DNA of 64,000 bases from Rhizobium phaseoli (GCF_010668805.1 NZ_WUFT01000014.1:118143-182142), one strand, 5' to 3'. Shown: positions 18,305-27,416, counted from the first letter of the stretch. Translations and numbers: made by a program. The notes: generated by a model not told the origin, from the letters alone.

Positions 18305-18379
18305 CCGTGCGCCGGCACAGCGCCACGGAAGCATGACGACTCCGGGCACATGCGGATCGGCAAGATAAGGAAGACCATC

Positions 18380-18739
18380 ATGAAGTCGATCGCGTCATTC
18401 TGTCTGTTCGTCTCCCTTCTCTTTGCCGCAAGTGAGGCGTCTGCGGCCCTCGAACAAGCATCGCTCCCGCCGCAGCAGGAAGAAAGGCTGGTGCCCGCCA
18501 ATCTCGAGCTCACCTTCACCGGCCCGGTCGATCTTGCCCGCTCGACGGCCATCCTGCTCGATGCTGAGGGTATGGCGCTTCCGACGGGCAAGCCATTTCT
18601 CTCCGGTCCTGAAGGATCGATCTTTAAGGTCCCTCTCGACCCTGCCATGGCGCCCGGCCTCTATACCATCGACTGGCGTGTCCACTCCGTGGACGGCCGC
18701 AGCGCCCAAGGCCAATACCGGTTCCGGGTCGATCCTTAG
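18380..18739 (+). CDS. CopC-like periplasmic protein lacking copper ligands
   Basis: A 119-residue secreted protein: signal peptide (MKSIASFCLFVSLLFAASEA), then a CopC/YobA Ig-like fold with the family's closing segment WRVHSVDGRSAQGQYRFRV. In copper-binding CopC the mature protein begins with histidine and the last motif reads DGH. Here the mature start is ALEQ and the motif is DGR, so two usual Cu(II) ligands are missing. It may be a structural relative with another ligand or may have lost copper binding. The start has AGGAAG upstream. No CopD or copper genes are adjacent; the kdp locus follows. Confidence 0.75.
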   Translation: MKSIASFCLFVSLLFAASEASAALEQASLPPQQEERLVPANLELTFTGPVDLARSTAILLDAEGMALPTGKPFLSGPEGSIFKVPLDPAMAPGLYTIDWRVHSVDGRSAQGQYRFRVDP

Positions 18740-18755
18740 CGCGCTCACTGAAAAG

Positions 18756-18780
18756 CATTTATAAGATTTTTATATAGACG
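18756..18780 (+). promoter_or_regulatory. Candidate KdpE binding site upstream of the kdp locus
   Basis: The AT-rich segment contains TTTATA at 18758-18763 and again at 18769-18774, exactly 11 bases apart, followed by GACGGCC. Tandem half-sites with 11-base spacing are typical of OmpR/PhoB-type regulators. The segment resembles the E. coli KdpE site, an AT-rich run with TTTATA followed by a GC-rich tail. It lies about 160 bases before the first small gene of the locus. It is the only AT-rich patch in the area. Confidence 0.6.
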
Positions 18781-18938
18781 GCCGCTTGCCCGTCTCGAAC
18801 CTTTATGCCCTTCGGCTCCATATTCATCGCCGAGAGATCGAACGATCATCTCCACGCCAGAAAGCATGAAAGGCGACCCCTCAAGGTGTGCGCCCTTTGT
18901 CTTGTCTGACTCCAACAAGAACAACAGGAGTCACGATC

Positions 18939-19022
18939 ATGATGGATATCATTCTGCTTGGCACCGCGATCCTATTTTTCGCGCTGTGCTTTGCCTACAC
19001 AAAAGCCTGCGACAGGCTTTGA
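18939..19022 (+). CDS. 27-residue membrane protein leading the kdp operon
   Basis: A tiny open frame starting MMDIILLGTAILFFAL and ending AYTKACDRL: one membrane helix with a short polar tail. An AGGAG ribosome site precedes it. KdpF (next gene) is the known small Kdp subunit; this is a second, different peptide just before it. I recall similar short proteins ending in ACDRL before kdpF in other alphaproteobacteria, but cannot verify that here. It is probably a real accessory or stabilising peptide of the K+ pump. Confidence 0.65.
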   Translation: MMDIILLGTAILFFALCFAYTKACDRL

Positions 19023-19035
19023 CGGAGAAACGACG

Positions 19036-19125
19036 ATGACCCTCGATTATATCTTGAGCGGTGCCGTGACCGTGTTTCTCACCGTCTACCTCACCTACGC
19101 TCTGCTTCGCCCGGAACGCTTCTGA
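19036..19125 (+). CDS. kdpF: K+-transporting ATPase small subunit KdpF
   Basis: A 29-residue single-helix protein, MTLDYILSGAVTVFLTVYL then TYALLRPERF. The length and the closing LLRPERF-type motif are typical of KdpF. In E. coli, KdpF stabilises the KdpABC complex. It starts 13 bases after the preceding mini-gene, with GGAG upstream. Confidence 0.85.
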   Translation: MTLDYILSGAVTVFLTVYLTYALLRPERF

Positions 19126-19193
19126 AGAGAACCGGCGCTTTTGAGGTCGCGCATGCGCGACCGACAAGCAGCCGGCATTGAAAGTTTACCTCC

Positions 19194-20897
19194 ATGACCC
19201 TCAACGGATGGCTTCAGATCCTGCTTTATTGCGGGATCGTCCTCGTGCTCGTCAAACCGCTTGGCGGTTACATGACGCGTGTCTTCAGCGGCGAGCGCAC
19301 ATTCCTCTCACCCGTCCTCGTTCCGATCGAACGCGGACTTTACCGCATGGCCGGCACCGGCGAGCGCGAGGAGCAGCATTGGACCTCCTATGCCTTCGCC
19401 ATGCTGCTCTTCAACCTTCTCGGCGTCATCGTGCTTTATGCGCTGCTGCGCCTGCAGGCCGGCCTTCCCTATAATCCGGCCGGCATGGCGGCCGTCCCGC
19501 CGCATCTTTCGTTCAACACCGCCGTCAGTTTCGTCAGCAACACCAACTGGCAGAACTACGGCGGCGAAAGCACCATGTCCTATCTGACCCAGATGGCCGG
19601 CTTCACCGTCCAGAACTTCGTCTCGGCGGCGACGGGTATGGCCATTGCGCTCGCCTTCATCCGCGCCTTCTCGCGCGCTTCGGGCAAGGCGATCGGCAAT
19701 TTCTGGGTCGATATGACGAGGGCGACCTTCTATGTGCTGCTGCCGATCTGCATCGTGCTGACGCTGGTCTTCGTCTATCTCGGCGTGCCGCAGACGCTCG
19801 GACCCTATGTCAATGCAACGACGCTCGAAGGCGCGCAGCAGACGATCGCCGTCGGCCCCGTCGCCTCGCAGCTTGCGATCAAGATGCTCGGCACCAATGG
19901 CGGCGGCTTCTTCAACGCCAACTCAGCCCACCCGTTCGAAAACCCCGATGCGATCTCCAACCTCATCCAGATGGTTTCGATCTTCGCGATCGGCGCGGCG
20001 CTGACCAACGTCTTTGGCCGCATGGTCGGCAACCAGCGCCAGGGCTGGGCGATCCTTGCGACGATGGGTGTGCTGTTCCTCGCCGGCGTCACCGTCACCT
20101 ATTGGGCGGAAGCCTCCGGCAATCCGCTGATGCACGCCTTCGGTCTTGGCGGCGGCAATATGGAAGGCAAGGAAGTCCGCTTCGGCCTCGCCCTGTCTTC
20201 GCTGTTTGCGGTCATCACCACCGCCGCCTCCTGCGGCGCGGTCAATGCGATGCACGGCTCGTTCACCGCGCTCGGCGGGCTCGTTCCGCTGATCAACATG
20301 CAGCTCGGCGAAGTCATCGTCGGCGGTGTCGGCGCCGGCTTCTACGGCATCCTGCTGTTCATCATCGTCACCGTCTTCGTTGCCGGCCTGATGGTCGGCC
20401 GCACGCCGGAATATCTCGGCAAGAAGATCGAGGCGAAAGAAATGAAGATGGCCGTTCTCGCCATCCTCTGCCTGCCGCTCGCCATGCTTGTTTTCACCGC
20501 GATCGCCACGGTGCTGCCGTCGGCCGTCGCCTCGATCGGCACCGCCGGTCCGCACGGTTTCTCCGAAATCCTCTATGCCTATACCTCGGCTGCGGCCAAT
20601 AACGGCTCGGCTTTCGGCGGACTGACAGGCAACACGCCCTGGTACAATGTGACGCTCGGCATCGCCATGCTCGCCGGCCGCTTCCTGGTCATCATCCCGG
20701 CGCTTGCCATCGCCGGCTCGCTGATCGCCAAGAAGACGGTCCCGGCCTCGGCAGGCACCTTCCCGACTGACGGTCCGCTCTTCGTCGGCCTGCTCGTCGG
20801 CACGATCCTGATCGTCGGCGGCCTGACCTTCTTCCCGGCCTTGGCGCTCGGCCCCGTCGTCGAGCACCTGGTGACGATCGCCGGCCAGACCTTCTGA
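19194..20897 (+). CDS. kdpA: K+-transporting P-type ATPase subunit A (channel-like K+ subunit)
   Basis: A 567-residue membrane protein with about ten helices and four pore-like repeats. Filter-type motifs seen include FVSNTNWQNYGGES, KMLGTNGGGFFNANSAHPFENP, ITTAASCGAVNAMHGS and AYTSAAANNGSAFGG. KdpA binds K+ at high affinity and passes it to KdpB. Length is standard. It is expressed with kdpF, kdpB and kdpC, very likely under KdpDE control at low external K+. Confidence 0.97.
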   Translation: MTLNGWLQILLYCGIVLVLVKPLGGYMTRVFSGERTFLSPVLVPIERGLYRMAGTGEREEQHWTSYAFAMLLFNLLGVIVLYALLRLQAGLPYNPAGMAAVPPHLSFNTAVSFVSNTNWQNYGGESTMSYLTQMAGFTVQNFVSAATGMAIALAFIRAFSRASGKAIGNFWVDMTRATFYVLLPICIVLTLVFVYLGVPQTLGPYVNATTLEGAQQTIAVGPVASQLAIKMLGTNGGGFFNANSAHPFENPDAISNLIQMVSIFAIGAALTNVFGRMVGNQRQGWAILATMGVLFLAGVTVTYWAEASGNPLMHAFGLGGGNMEGKEVRFGLALSSLFAVITTAASCGAVNAMHGSFTALGGLVPLINMQLGEVIVGGVGAGFYGILLFIIVTVFVAGLMVGRTPEYLGKKIEAKEMKMAVLAILCLPLAMLVFTAIATVLPSAVASIGTAGPHGFSEILYAYTSAAANNGSAFGGLTGNTPWYNVTLGIAMLAGRFLVIIPALAIAGSLIAKKTVPASAGTFPTDGPLFVGLLVGTILIVGGLTFFPALALGPVVEHLVTIAGQTF

Positions 20898-20907
20898 GGG
20901 TGATGCC

Positions 20908-21063
20908 ATGATCCTCCGTCACAGGCTTCGCAGCGCTCTTCATCCACGTCCCGGTACGCCGGGCCGTGGAAATGGCCCAAGGCCCCAAGCCTCCGACATC
21001 ATTCTGGTGATGATGGCAGGCCTGCTCGTCGGCGCGGCGATCCTCAAGATTTTACAGGGCTGA
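20908..21063 (+). CDS. 51-residue membrane-anchored protein between kdpA and kdpB
   Basis: A short open frame beginning ten bases after the kdpA stop and ending 43 bases before kdpB. The first half is basic and proline/glycine-rich; the second half is one membrane helix (SDIILVMMAGLLVGAAILKI). The kdpA-kdpB gap is usually a few bases, so an extra membrane peptide in this slot is unusual. Only a weak ribosome site is visible. It is either a genuine Kdp accessory peptide or a frame kept open by chance. Confidence 0.5.
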   Translation: MILRHRLRSALHPRPGTPGRGNGPRPQASDIILVMMAGLLVGAAILKILQG

Positions 21064-21106
21064 CCGGCATCCGGTTCGCCATCCTCTTTCCAAGCTGGAG
21101 TCTCTT

Positions 21107-23167
21107 ATGAGCCAGGCAAAATCCGCGAGTATCGTCGATAGTCGCATCCTCATTCCGGCCGTGGGCGCCGCTTTCAAGAAGCTCGACCCGCGAGCACTCG
21201 CCAGAAACCCGGTCATGTTCGTCGTGGCCACAGTCTCGGTGCTGACCACCGTGCTTTTCCTGCGCGACCTCGCAGCCGGCAACGGCAATCTCGGCTTCTC
21301 CTTCCAGATCAATCTCTGGCTCTGGTTTACCGTGCTGTTTGCCAATTTCGCCGAAGCCGTCGCCGAAGGCCGCGGCAAGGCGCAGGCGGATTCGCTGCGC
21401 ACGGCGCGCACCGAAACCCAGGCCAAGCTCTTGACCGGCAATAATGGCAGCGATTACCGCATGGTGCCGGGCACCAGCCTTAAGGTCGGCGACCTCGTGC
21501 TCGTCGAGGCCGGCGATATCATTCCCTCAGACGGCGAAGTCGTCGAAGGGGTGGCCTCGGTCAACGAGGCGGCAATCACCGGCGAATCCGCCCCCGTCAT
21601 CCGCGAATCCGGAGGCGACCGCTCGGCGGTCACCGGCGGCACCCAGGTGCTGTCCGACTGGATCCGCGTGCGCATCACCGCGGCGGCCGGCTCGACCTTC
21701 ATCGACCGGATGATCGCGCTGGTCGAAGGCGCGGAGCGCCAGAAGACGCCGAACGAGATCGCGCTCAACATATTGCTGGCCGGCATGACGCTGATCTTCG
21801 TGCTCGCCACCGCGACGATCCCGAGCTTTGCCATCTATGCCGGCGGCTCGATCCCGATCATCGTGCTCGTCGCCCTCTTCGTCACCCTGATCCCGACGAC
21901 GATCGGCGCGCTGCTGTCGGCGATCGGCATTGCCGGCATGGACCGCCTGGTCCGCTTCAACGTGCTCGCCATGTCCGGCCGCGCCGTCGAAGCCGCCGGC
22001 GACGTCGACACGCTGCTGCTCGACAAGACGGGCACGATCACCCTCGGTAATCGCCAGGCGACGAGCCTCCGCCCGGTTCGCGGCATTTCAGAACAGGATC
22101 TCGCCGATGCCGCCCAGCTCGCCTCGCTGGCCGACGAAACGCCTGAGGGACGCTCCATCGTTGTGCTTGCCAAGGAAAAATATGCGATCCGCGGTCGCGA
22201 CATGGCGAGCCTCAGGGCCACCTTCGTGCCCTTCACCGCCCAGACCCGCATGAGCGGCGTCGATCTTGAAGGCGCCTCGATCCGCAAGGGTGCGGTCGAT
22301 GCCGTGCTGACCTATGTCAATGGCGACGCGCCTTCAAAGAACGGCAGCGAGGTCGTGCGCGAACTGCAGGCGATCGCCGACGAGGTCGCCAAATCGGGCG
22401 GCACACCGCTGGCCGTTGCCCGCGACGGCAGGCTGCTCGGCGTCATCCAGCTGAAGGACATCGTCAAGGGCGGCATTCGCGAGCGCTTCACGGAGCTGCG
22501 CCGCATGGGCATCCGCACCGTGATGATCACCGGCGACAACCCGCTGACGGCAGCCGCCATCGCCGCCGAGGCCGGCGTCGACGATTTCCTTGCCCAGGCG
22601 ACGCCGGAGATGAAGCTGGCGCTGATGCGCGAGGAACAGGCCAAGGGCAAGCTCGTCGCCATGTGCGGCGACGGCACCAACGACGCGCCGGCGCTTGCCC
22701 AGGCCGATGTCGGCGTCGCCATGAACACCGGCACGGTCGCCGCCCGCGAGGCCGGCAACATGGTCGATCTCGATAGCGATCCGACGAAGCTGATCGAGAT
22801 CGTCGAGATCGGCAAGCAGCTGTTGATGACGCGCGGCGCACTGACGACGTTTTCGATCGCCAACGACATCGCCAAGTATTTCGCCATCATCCCGGCGATG
22901 TTCCTGACCTTCTACCCGCAGCTCGGCGTGCTGAACGTCATGGGGCTTTCGACGCCGCAAAGCGCCATTCTCTCGGCGATCATCTTCAACGCACTGATCA
23001 TCGTCGCGCTGATCCCGCTGTCGCTGAAGGGTGTGCATTACCGCCCGATCGGCGCCGGCGCGCTGCTGTCGCGCAACCTGCTGATCTACGGCCTCGGCGG
23101 CATCATCGTCCCCTTCATCGGCATCAAGGCGATCGACATGGCCGTCGCAGCCCTCGGCCTCGCCTAG
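21107..23167 (+). CDS. kdpB: K+-transporting P-type ATPase subunit B (catalytic)
   Basis: A 686-residue P-type ATPase. The phosphorylated aspartate lies in LLLDKTGTITLGNR (about D308), the actuator loop has AITGESAPV, and the hinge has MCGDGTNDAPALAQADVGVAM. Seven or so membrane helices are evident. It hydrolyses ATP to drive K+ import through KdpA. The length fits the family (about 680). The ATG follows GGAGTC at a suitable distance. Confidence 0.97.
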   Translation: MSQAKSASIVDSRILIPAVGAAFKKLDPRALARNPVMFVVATVSVLTTVLFLRDLAAGNGNLGFSFQINLWLWFTVLFANFAEAVAEGRGKAQADSLRTARTETQAKLLTGNNGSDYRMVPGTSLKVGDLVLVEAGDIIPSDGEVVEGVASVNEAAITGESAPVIRESGGDRSAVTGGTQVLSDWIRVRITAAAGSTFIDRMIALVEGAERQKTPNEIALNILLAGMTLIFVLATATIPSFAIYAGGSIPIIVLVALFVTLIPTTIGALLSAIGIAGMDRLVRFNVLAMSGRAVEAAGDVDTLLLDKTGTITLGNRQATSLRPVRGISEQDLADAAQLASLADETPEGRSIVVLAKEKYAIRGRDMASLRATFVPFTAQTRMSGVDLEGASIRKGAVDAVLTYVNGDAPSKNGSEVVRELQAIADEVAKSGGTPLAVARDGRLLGVIQLKDIVKGGIRERFTELRRMGIRTVMITGDNPLTAAAIAAEAGVDDFLAQATPEMKLALMREEQAKGKLVAMCGDGTNDAPALAQADVGVAMNTGTVAAREAGNMVDLDSDPTKLIEIVEIGKQLLMTRGALTTFSIANDIAKYFAIIPAMFLTFYPQLGVLNVMGLSTPQSAILSAIIFNALIIVALIPLSLKGVHYRPIGAGALLSRNLLIYGLGGIIVPFIGIKAIDMAVAALGLA

Positions 23168-23228
23168 CGGAAGACCCGGTTCCTCGCCGGAACCGGTCTC
23201 CGCGTGAACACTCCAAGGAGTAACAACA

Positions 23229-23798
23229 ATGTTGAAAGAACTTCGCCCGGCCGTCGTCATGATCGTCGCCACCACCGCGATCACCGGCCTTCTCTATCCG
23301 CTCGCCATGACCGGTGCGGCCCAGGCCCTCTTCCCCACCCAGGCGAATGGCAGCCTCATCGAGAAGAACGGCCAGGTGGTCGGCTCGACACTGATCGGCC
23401 AGGCCTTCACCTCAGACAGGTATTTCCACGGCCGTCCCTCGGCTGCCGGCGACGGCTATAATGCCGCCGCCTCCAGCGGCTCGAACCTCGGCCCGACCAG
23501 CAAGAAACTGATCGACCGCGTCAAGAGCGACTACGATGCGGCCAAGGCGGATAACCCGAATTCGGACGTGCCCGCCGACCTCGTCACGGCGTCGGGCAGC
23601 GGCCTCGATCCCGACATTTCGCCCGAGGCGGCCTATTTCCAGGTTGCCCGTGTCGCCAAGGCGCGAAGTCTTGATGAGGCCAAGGTCAAGGCGCTCGTCG
23701 ACGGCGCCGTCCAGGCCCGAGAGCTCGGCCTTCTCGGCGAGCCCACCGTCAATGTTCTGGCGTTGAATCAGCGGCTTGATGCTTCTATGACTGAGTGA
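23229..23798 (+). CDS. kdpC: K+-transporting ATPase subunit C
   Basis: A 189-residue protein with one N-terminal membrane helix (AVVMIVATTAITGLLYPLAM) and a periplasmic domain. The conserved FHGRPSAAGDGYNAAASSGSN and SGSGLDPDISPEAA segments identify KdpC, which stabilises K+ binding in the KdpFABC complex. AAGGAG precedes the ATG. It is followed by a 180-base gap holding a large palindromic repeat before kdpD. Confidence 0.96.
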   Translation: MLKELRPAVVMIVATTAITGLLYPLAMTGAAQALFPTQANGSLIEKNGQVVGSTLIGQAFTSDRYFHGRPSAAGDGYNAAASSGSNLGPTSKKLIDRVKSDYDAAKADNPNSDVPADLVTASGSGLDPDISPEAAYFQVARVAKARSLDEAKVKALVDGAVQARELGLLGEPTVNVLALNQRLDASMTE

Positions 23799-23820
23799 AG
23801 GTAGGCGGGCCACAACCTCG

Positions 23821-23938
23821 CCCTCATTCCTTTGCTCGTCACAGGAATCCAGCCACGCGAAGTCTTTCGCGTGAAAAGAGTCCTTAGCGTCGCGGACGCG
23901 ACGCTGCTGGATCCCTGTGACGAGCACAGGGATGAGGG
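23821..23938. repeat. Cloverleaf-like palindromic repeat inserted between kdpC and kdpD
   Basis: A 118-base element. Outer arms of 33 bases (23821-23853 and 23906-23938) are inverted repeats with three mismatches. Between them are two perfect inner hairpins: CACGCGAA/TTCGCGTG at 23854-23873 and AGCGTCGCG/CGCGACGCT at 23886-23905. The whole can fold as a stem carrying two side hairpins. It belongs to the large palindromic intergenic repeats of rhizobia (RIME-like; exact class not verified). It splits the structural kdp genes from the sensor genes and could attenuate or process the transcript. Confidence 0.85.
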
Positions 23939-23977
23939 AAAGTGGAGCAAGCCTCGCCGACAGGAAAGACCACGCGC

Positions 23978-26683
23978 ATGCCAGACGACAATCGCGACCA
24001 GGCCGGCAGGCCATCGCCCGATGCGCTTCTCGAAAAAGCCCGGGCGGAAACGCGCGGCCGTCTGAAGATCTTTCTCGGCGCTGCCCCGGGGGTCGGCAAG
24101 ACTTACGAGATGCTGATCTCCGGCCGCGCCAAGATCGCCGACGGTCTTGATGTCGTCATCGGCGTCGTCGAGACGCACGGCCGCAAGGAGACCGAGGCGC
24201 TCGTCGGCGGTTTCGAGATCATCCCCCGCGTCGAAATCGACTACAAGGGCCGCGCGCTTGAGGAGATGGATCTCGACGGCATCCTCGCCCGGAAACCTGA
24301 TCTCGTGCTGGTCGACGAACTCGCCCATAGCAATGCCGAGGGCAGCCGCCATCCGAAACGTTATCTCGATGTCAGGGAATTGCTCGATCGCGGCATCGAC
24401 GTCTATACGACGCTGAACATCCAGCATGTCGAAAGCCTGAACGACGTCGTCTCGCAGATCACCCGTATCCGCGTACGCGAGACGGTGCCGGACTCGATCA
24501 TCGACATTGCCGATGACGTCGAGATCATCGATCTGACGCCGGATGATCTCATCAAGCGTCTGCACGACGGCAAGGTCTACATGCCGCGCACCGCCGAGCG
24601 GGCGCTGACCAACTATTTTACCCCCGGCAACCTGACGGCACTCAGGGAACTGGCGCTGCGCAAGACCGCCCAGCGCGTCGACGACCAGCTGCTGACCCAC
24701 ATGCAGGCCCACGCCATATCGGGTCCCTGGGCGGCGGGAGAACGTGTCCTCGTCTCGGTCGACCACCACCCGCGCTCCGCCTCGCTGGTGCGTTACGCAG
24801 CCCGCATGGCCTCGCGGCTGCGCGCCCCCTGGGCGGCCGTCTATATCGAGACCAACCGCTCGATCAATCTCAGCGAGGCCGAGCGCGATACCGTCGCCGC
24901 CACCCTGCGCCTTGCCGAACAGCTCGGCGGCGAGGCGATCACCCTTCCCGGCCGCGAGGTGGCCGAAGAACTCGTCCGCCACGCCACCGCCAACAACGTC
25001 ACCCACATTGTCATCGGCGCCCCGAAAAAGCCGACCTGGCGCGACTGGTGGAACCGCTCGATCACCGACGAGCTGATCCGCAAGACCGGCGAGATCAGCG
25101 TCCATGTCATCTCGGGCAGCGAGAAGGATGGCACCACCGCCCGCGGGGTCAGGGCGGCCGCCACCGCGCCGCCACTGGATTTCAGAACCTACCTGCTGGC
25201 AACCGCCTATGTCGCCATCGCACTCGGCGTCGGCGTCGTGCTCGACCAGGTGCTCGACGTGCGCAACCTCGCCCTGGTCTTTTTGATGGCGGTGCTGACC
25301 TCGGCCGTCCTTCACGGCCTGCGGCCGGCGCTTTACAGCTGCATTCTCAGCGCGCTGTCCTTCAATTTCTTCTTCCTGCCGCCGCGCTACACGCTGACGA
25401 TCAGCGATCCGGAAAGCGTGCTTGCCCTGTTCTTCTTTCTCGGCGTCGCCATCATCGCCAGCAATCTGACCGCGACCGTGCAGCGCCAGGCCGCCGCCGC
25501 GAGGCAGCGGGCGCGCACCACCGAAGACCTCTATCTCTTCTCGAAAAAGCTCGCCGGCACCGGCACGCTCGACGACGTGCTCTGGGCGACCGCCTTCCAG
25601 CTTGCCTCGATGCTGAAGGTCCGTGTCGTGCTGCTGCTGCCTGAGGAGGGCAGCATCGCGGTCAAGGCCGGTTATCCGCCCGACGACACGCTCGACGATG
25701 CCGATATCGCCGCCGCCCGCTGGGCCTGGGAGCACAATCATGCCGCCGGCCGCGGCGCCGATACCCTGCCCGGCGCCAAGCGCCTTTACGTGCCACTCAG
25801 GACCGGGCGCACCGCGGTCGGCGTCATTGGCCTCGACAGCGACCGTCGCGATGGGCCGTTGCTGACGCCGGAGCAGCAGCGGCTGCTCGATGCACTGGCC
25901 GACCAAGCGGCCCTTGCCATCGAACGTGTCCAGCTCGTCGCCGATGTCGACCGGGCAAGGCTCGCGGCCGAAGCCGACCGGCTGCGCTCGGCGCTGCTCA
26001 CCTCGATCTCGCATGACCTCAAGACCCCGCTTGCCGCCATCCTCGGCGCCGCCGGCACACTGCGCGATTATTTCGCCTCGATGCCGGAGGAAGATCGCAG
26101 CGACCTGCTTGCCACTGTCGTCGACGAATCCGAGCGCCTCAACCGCTTCATCGCCAACCTGCTCGACATGACCAAGATCGAATCCGGCGCGATGGAACCG
26201 AACCACGCCCTGCATTATGCCGGCGATATCGCCGGCACCGCGCTCCGCCGTGCGGCAAAGATCCTCGAACACCATAAAACCGAGATGCATATCCCCGCCG
26301 ACCTGCCGATGGTGCGTGTCGATCCTGTGCTGTTCGAGCAGGTGATGTTCAACCTGCTCGACAATGCCGCGAAATATGCGCCCGAGGAATCGGTGATCGA
26401 CATTGGAGGCTGGGCCGATGCCGATTACGTCGTTCTGCAGGTCTCCGACGAAGGCCCGGGCATTCCGCCGGCCGATCTCAACCGTGTGTTCGACACCTTC
26501 TACCGCGTGCGCAAGGGCGATCAGGTGCGCGCCGGCACCGGGCTTGGCCTTTCCATCTGCCGCGGCTTTATCGAGGCGATGGGCGGCACGATTACCGCCG
26601 GCAACCGGACGGGCCGTCCGGGCGCCGTCTTCACCATCCGCCTGCCGAAACCCCACGACATTCCGAAACTGGATGAACTTTGA
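23978..26683 (+). CDS. kdpD: K+-responsive sensor histidine kinase KdpD
   Basis: A 901-residue sensor kinase with the KdpD layout: N-terminal KdpD domain with Walker A GAAPGVGKTYEM (about residues 33-44), a universal-stress-like domain (residues ~235-365), a four-helix membrane block (~405-500), a GAF-like region, the phospho-acceptor histidine in SHDLKTPLAAILGA (~670), and an ATPase domain with DEGPGIPP and GTGLGLSICRG. It senses low K+ and phosphorylates KdpE. I chose the ATG at 23978; an in-frame GTG at 23942 just after the repeat, with GAGGGAAA before it, is a real alternative. Confidence 0.95.
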   Translation: MPDDNRDQAGRPSPDALLEKARAETRGRLKIFLGAAPGVGKTYEMLISGRAKIADGLDVVIGVVETHGRKETEALVGGFEIIPRVEIDYKGRALEEMDLDGILARKPDLVLVDELAHSNAEGSRHPKRYLDVRELLDRGIDVYTTLNIQHVESLNDVVSQITRIRVRETVPDSIIDIADDVEIIDLTPDDLIKRLHDGKVYMPRTAERALTNYFTPGNLTALRELALRKTAQRVDDQLLTHMQAHAISGPWAAGERVLVSVDHHPRSASLVRYAARMASRLRAPWAAVYIETNRSINLSEAERDTVAATLRLAEQLGGEAITLPGREVAEELVRHATANNVTHIVIGAPKKPTWRDWWNRSITDELIRKTGEISVHVISGSEKDGTTARGVRAAATAPPLDFRTYLLATAYVAIALGVGVVLDQVLDVRNLALVFLMAVLTSAVLHGLRPALYSCILSALSFNFFFLPPRYTLTISDPESVLALFFFLGVAIIASNLTATVQRQAAAARQRARTTEDLYLFSKKLAGTGTLDDVLWATAFQLASMLKVRVVLLLPEEGSIAVKAGYPPDDTLDDADIAAARWAWEHNHAAGRGADTLPGAKRLYVPLRTGRTAVGVIGLDSDRRDGPLLTPEQQRLLDALADQAALAIERVQLVADVDRARLAAEADRLRSALLTSISHDLKTPLAAILGAAGTLRDYFASMPEEDRSDLLATVVDESERLNRFIANLLDMTKIESGAMEPNHALHYAGDIAGTALRRAAKILEHHKTEMHIPADLPMVRVDPVLFEQVMFNLLDNAAKYAPEESVIDIGGWADADYVVLQVSDEGPGIPPADLNRVFDTFYRVRKGDQVRAGTGLGLSICRGFIEAMGGTITAGNRTGRPGAVFTIRLPKPHDIPKLDEL

Positions 26684-27375
26684 TGAGCGGTTCAACCGTC
26701 AAAATCCTCGTCGTCGACGATGAGCCTCCGATCCGCAAGCTGCTCCGCGTCGGCCTGACCGCGCAGGGTTACGAAGTACAAGAGGCGGCCAACGCCGCCA
26801 GCGCCCGTCAGTCAGTTGCCGACGCCATGCCCGACCTCATCGTGCTCGACCTCGGCCTGCCCGATACATCAGGTCACGACCTGCTGCAGGAGTGGCGCGA
26901 CCAAGGGCATTCCATGCCCATCGTCATCCTGTCCAGCCGCACAGACGAGGCCGGCATCGTCAAGGCGCTGGAAAGCGGGGCGGACGATTACGTCAGCAAA
27001 CCCTTCGGCGTCAACGAACTCGGCGCCCGCATTCGCGTGGCGCTGCGCCACCGCCTGCAGCAGCAGGGCGAAAAGGCGATCTTTCAGACGGGCGGACTGT
27101 CGATCGATCTGGTCAAGCGCATCGTCAAGGTCGACGGCCAGGACATAAAACTGTCGCCGAAGGAATACGACATCCTGCGAGTGCTCGCCCAACACGCCGG
27201 CAAGGTGCTGACACACCAGTTTCTTCTAAAGCAGGTATGGGGGCCGGCGGCGGATGTGCAGTATCTGCGCGTCTACATCAGGCAGCTGCGGCAAAAGGTC
27301 GAGCAGATTCCCGACCAGCCGCACTATATCACCACAGAGACCGGCGTCGGCTACCGGCTCAGGGAACCGGACTGA
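26683..27375 (+). CDS. kdpE: Response regulator KdpE
   Basis: A 230-residue OmpR-family regulator: receiver domain with KILVVDDEPP at the start and the phospho-acceptor aspartate in LIVLDLGLPD (~D52), then a winged-helix DNA-binding domain (~130-228) with LSPKEYDILRVLAQH and YLRVYIRQLRQK. The ATG overlaps the kdpD stop (TGATG), so kinase and regulator are coupled. Target: the kdp promoter, where tandem TTTATA half-sites are seen. Confidence 0.95.
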   Translation: MSGSTVKILVVDDEPPIRKLLRVGLTAQGYEVQEAANAASARQSVADAMPDLIVLDLGLPDTSGHDLLQEWRDQGHSMPIVILSSRTDEAGIVKALESGADDYVSKPFGVNELGARIRVALRHRLQQQGEKAIFQTGGLSIDLVKRIVKVDGQDIKLSPKEYDILRVLAQHAGKVLTHQFLLKQVWGPAADVQYLRVYIRQLRQKVEQIPDQPHYITTETGVGYRLREPD

Positions 27376-27416
27376 CCGCCCTTCCCTCCCGCCGCCCGAA
27401 CAGTATTGAGAATGAC

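Noticed and set aside
23768..26695. Very long minus-strand open frame opposite kdpD
   Set aside because: It is antisense to an intact kdpD. High GC and strong third-position bias open the opposite frame; its translation has no recognisable domain.
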